From Bradyrhizobium sp. AZCC 2262 (lineage in GTDB: Bacteria; Pseudomonadota; Alphaproteobacteria; Rhizobiales; Xanthobacteraceae), in the NCBI RefSeq assembly GCF_036924535.1, contig NZ_JAZHRT010000001.1, positions 2,542,001 to 2,606,000 of the forward strand: a stretch of 64,000 nucleotides of DNA. The letters are read 5' to 3'. The translations under genes were made by a program, and so were the position numbers. The notes beneath the pieces were generated by a model. The model searched no databases. It saw only the letters and a list, made by a program, of their open reading frames with translations, and had not been told where the DNA came from. Numbering within the stretch: the stretch's first letter is position 1; the number at the start of each line of letters is the position of its first letter. Shown one piece after another: positions 63,523 through 64,000 of the stretch.

Positions 63523-64000
63523 CTAATCGTGCAACCGCGACCTCGGCAAAGAGGCCAGCAGCAGCACGACGCAGACACACAGCAAAACAATATCTTTGAA
63601 GATGAATTCGCCGGTCAAATTCCAGGCCATCGGGTCGGCCGACAAGCTCCATTTGACCACGCCCGGCGTCGTGAAGAAGAACGACCACGTGATGAAAAAC
63701 GTGATTACGCCCATGAGTGAGCCGAGGGCGGACAAGAGCGGACTGAATGCGCCTGCCGCGAGAAGTGCTGCAATTCCAAGTTCAACGACACCAAGGAAGT
63801 AGGCTTCTCCCCTAACGCCGAAGACGGATATCCATGAAATAAAGGGACTGTTGCTGATAAATTGAACGATTCCTTGTGCCGACTGCAGCGTGAACTTCTG
63901 GATGCCAAACGATACGAAGATGATGACCATGACCCAACGCAAAATTGCCAGCAAACGATAAGATCCCTGGCCGTTCTCCGCGATGTTGAGAGCTACCTTC
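63523..64000 (-). CDS. YkgB/DUF417-family membrane protein (5' end beyond the window)
   Basis: About 159 codons are present, beginning outside the window: KVALNIAENGQGSYRLLAIL precedes the ATG at 63954, so that ATG is internal. Hydrophobic segments include VMVIIFVSFGIQKFTLQSAQ and LLCVCVVLLLASL, with FISWISVFGVRGEAYFLGVV. This matches the YkgB (DUF417) family of four-helix inner-membrane proteins linked to chlorine and oxidative stress in E. coli. Confidence 0.8.
   Translation of the reverse strand, partial: KVALNIAENGQGSYRLLAILRWVMVIIFVSFGIQKFTLQSAQGIVQFISNSPFISWISVFGVRGEAYFLGVVELGIAALLAAGAFSPLLSALGSLMGVITFFITWSFFFTTPGVVKWSLSADPMAWNLTGEFIFKDIVLLCVCVVLLLASLPRSRLHD

Noticed and set aside
1..64000. 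CRISPR arrays, rRNA genes, insertion sequences with transposases
   Set aside because: No regularly spaced repeats, ribosomal RNA signature or transposase-like protein was found in any frame.

Overview
The window looks like an alphaproteobacterial chromosome of Rhizobiales type, with Bradyrhizobium as the closest match in style. The reasons are high GC with strong GC bias at third codon positions, alphaproteobacterial-looking acyl-CoA enzymes, a dusA gene, and a gamma-resorcylate cluster resembling the gra genes of Rhizobium. It falls into two parts that meet at about 54.9-55.0 kb. No rRNA, tRNA or CRISPR array was seen.

Part 1 (1 to about 54.9 kb) reads as one arm of a genomic island or degraded catabolic element. 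Its right end is a tyrosine integrase (53754-54890, minus) placed head to head with the 5' end of dusA, a known integration target. The cargo is almost entirely small-molecule catabolism: thioesterase, MFS transporter, molybdopterin oxidoreductase, two AMP-forming acyl-CoA ligases, an acyl-CoA dehydrogenase paired with an APH-fold kinase-like protein, four intact crotonases plus a crotonase fragment, a thiolase, many SDR and MDR oxidoreductases, an old-yellow-enzyme, two haloalkane-dehalogenase-type hydrolases, three GSTs, two metallo-beta-lactamase-fold exported hydrolases, two SnoaL-like proteins and a MerB-like protein. Regulators are interleaved: four TetR, one GlxA/AraC, one MarR and one HxlR. 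Intergenic gaps are long and many genes are broken: an isochorismatase-type hydrolase with two frameshifts, an MBL hydrolase with one, an SDR with two, a histidine-kinase fragment and a crotonase tail. Short motifs recur between genes. One is a roughly 36-bp element in seven recognisable copies, mostly in the orientation of the downstream gene. Another is a 20-bp operator-like site in three copies. A third is a 23-bp site shared by a TetR gene and a distant MDR gene.

The longest coherent block is 16.5-25.1 kb (plus strand): CurA-type reductase, acyl-CoA dehydrogenase, APH-like protein, crotonase, SDR, dehalogenase-like hydrolase, crotonase and OYE. With the thiolase and ligases nearby it could activate and beta-oxidise an unusual, perhaps halogenated or alicyclic, acid. 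That substrate is inference.

Part 2 (55.0-64.0 kb) is the chromosomal flank. It has an apparently complete dusA, then a minus-strand gamma-resorcylate/resorcinol operon in the order graD-graA-graF-transporter-graC-graB, with a divergent MarR regulator and palindromic sites between them. The predicted route is gamma-resorcylate to resorcinol (GraF), to hydroxyquinol (GraA/GraD), to maleylacetate (GraB), to 3-oxoadipate (GraC). The graB reading frame carries an in-frame TAG stop, so the ring-cleavage step may be disabled. The window ends in a small membrane protein and a partial YkgB-type membrane protein.
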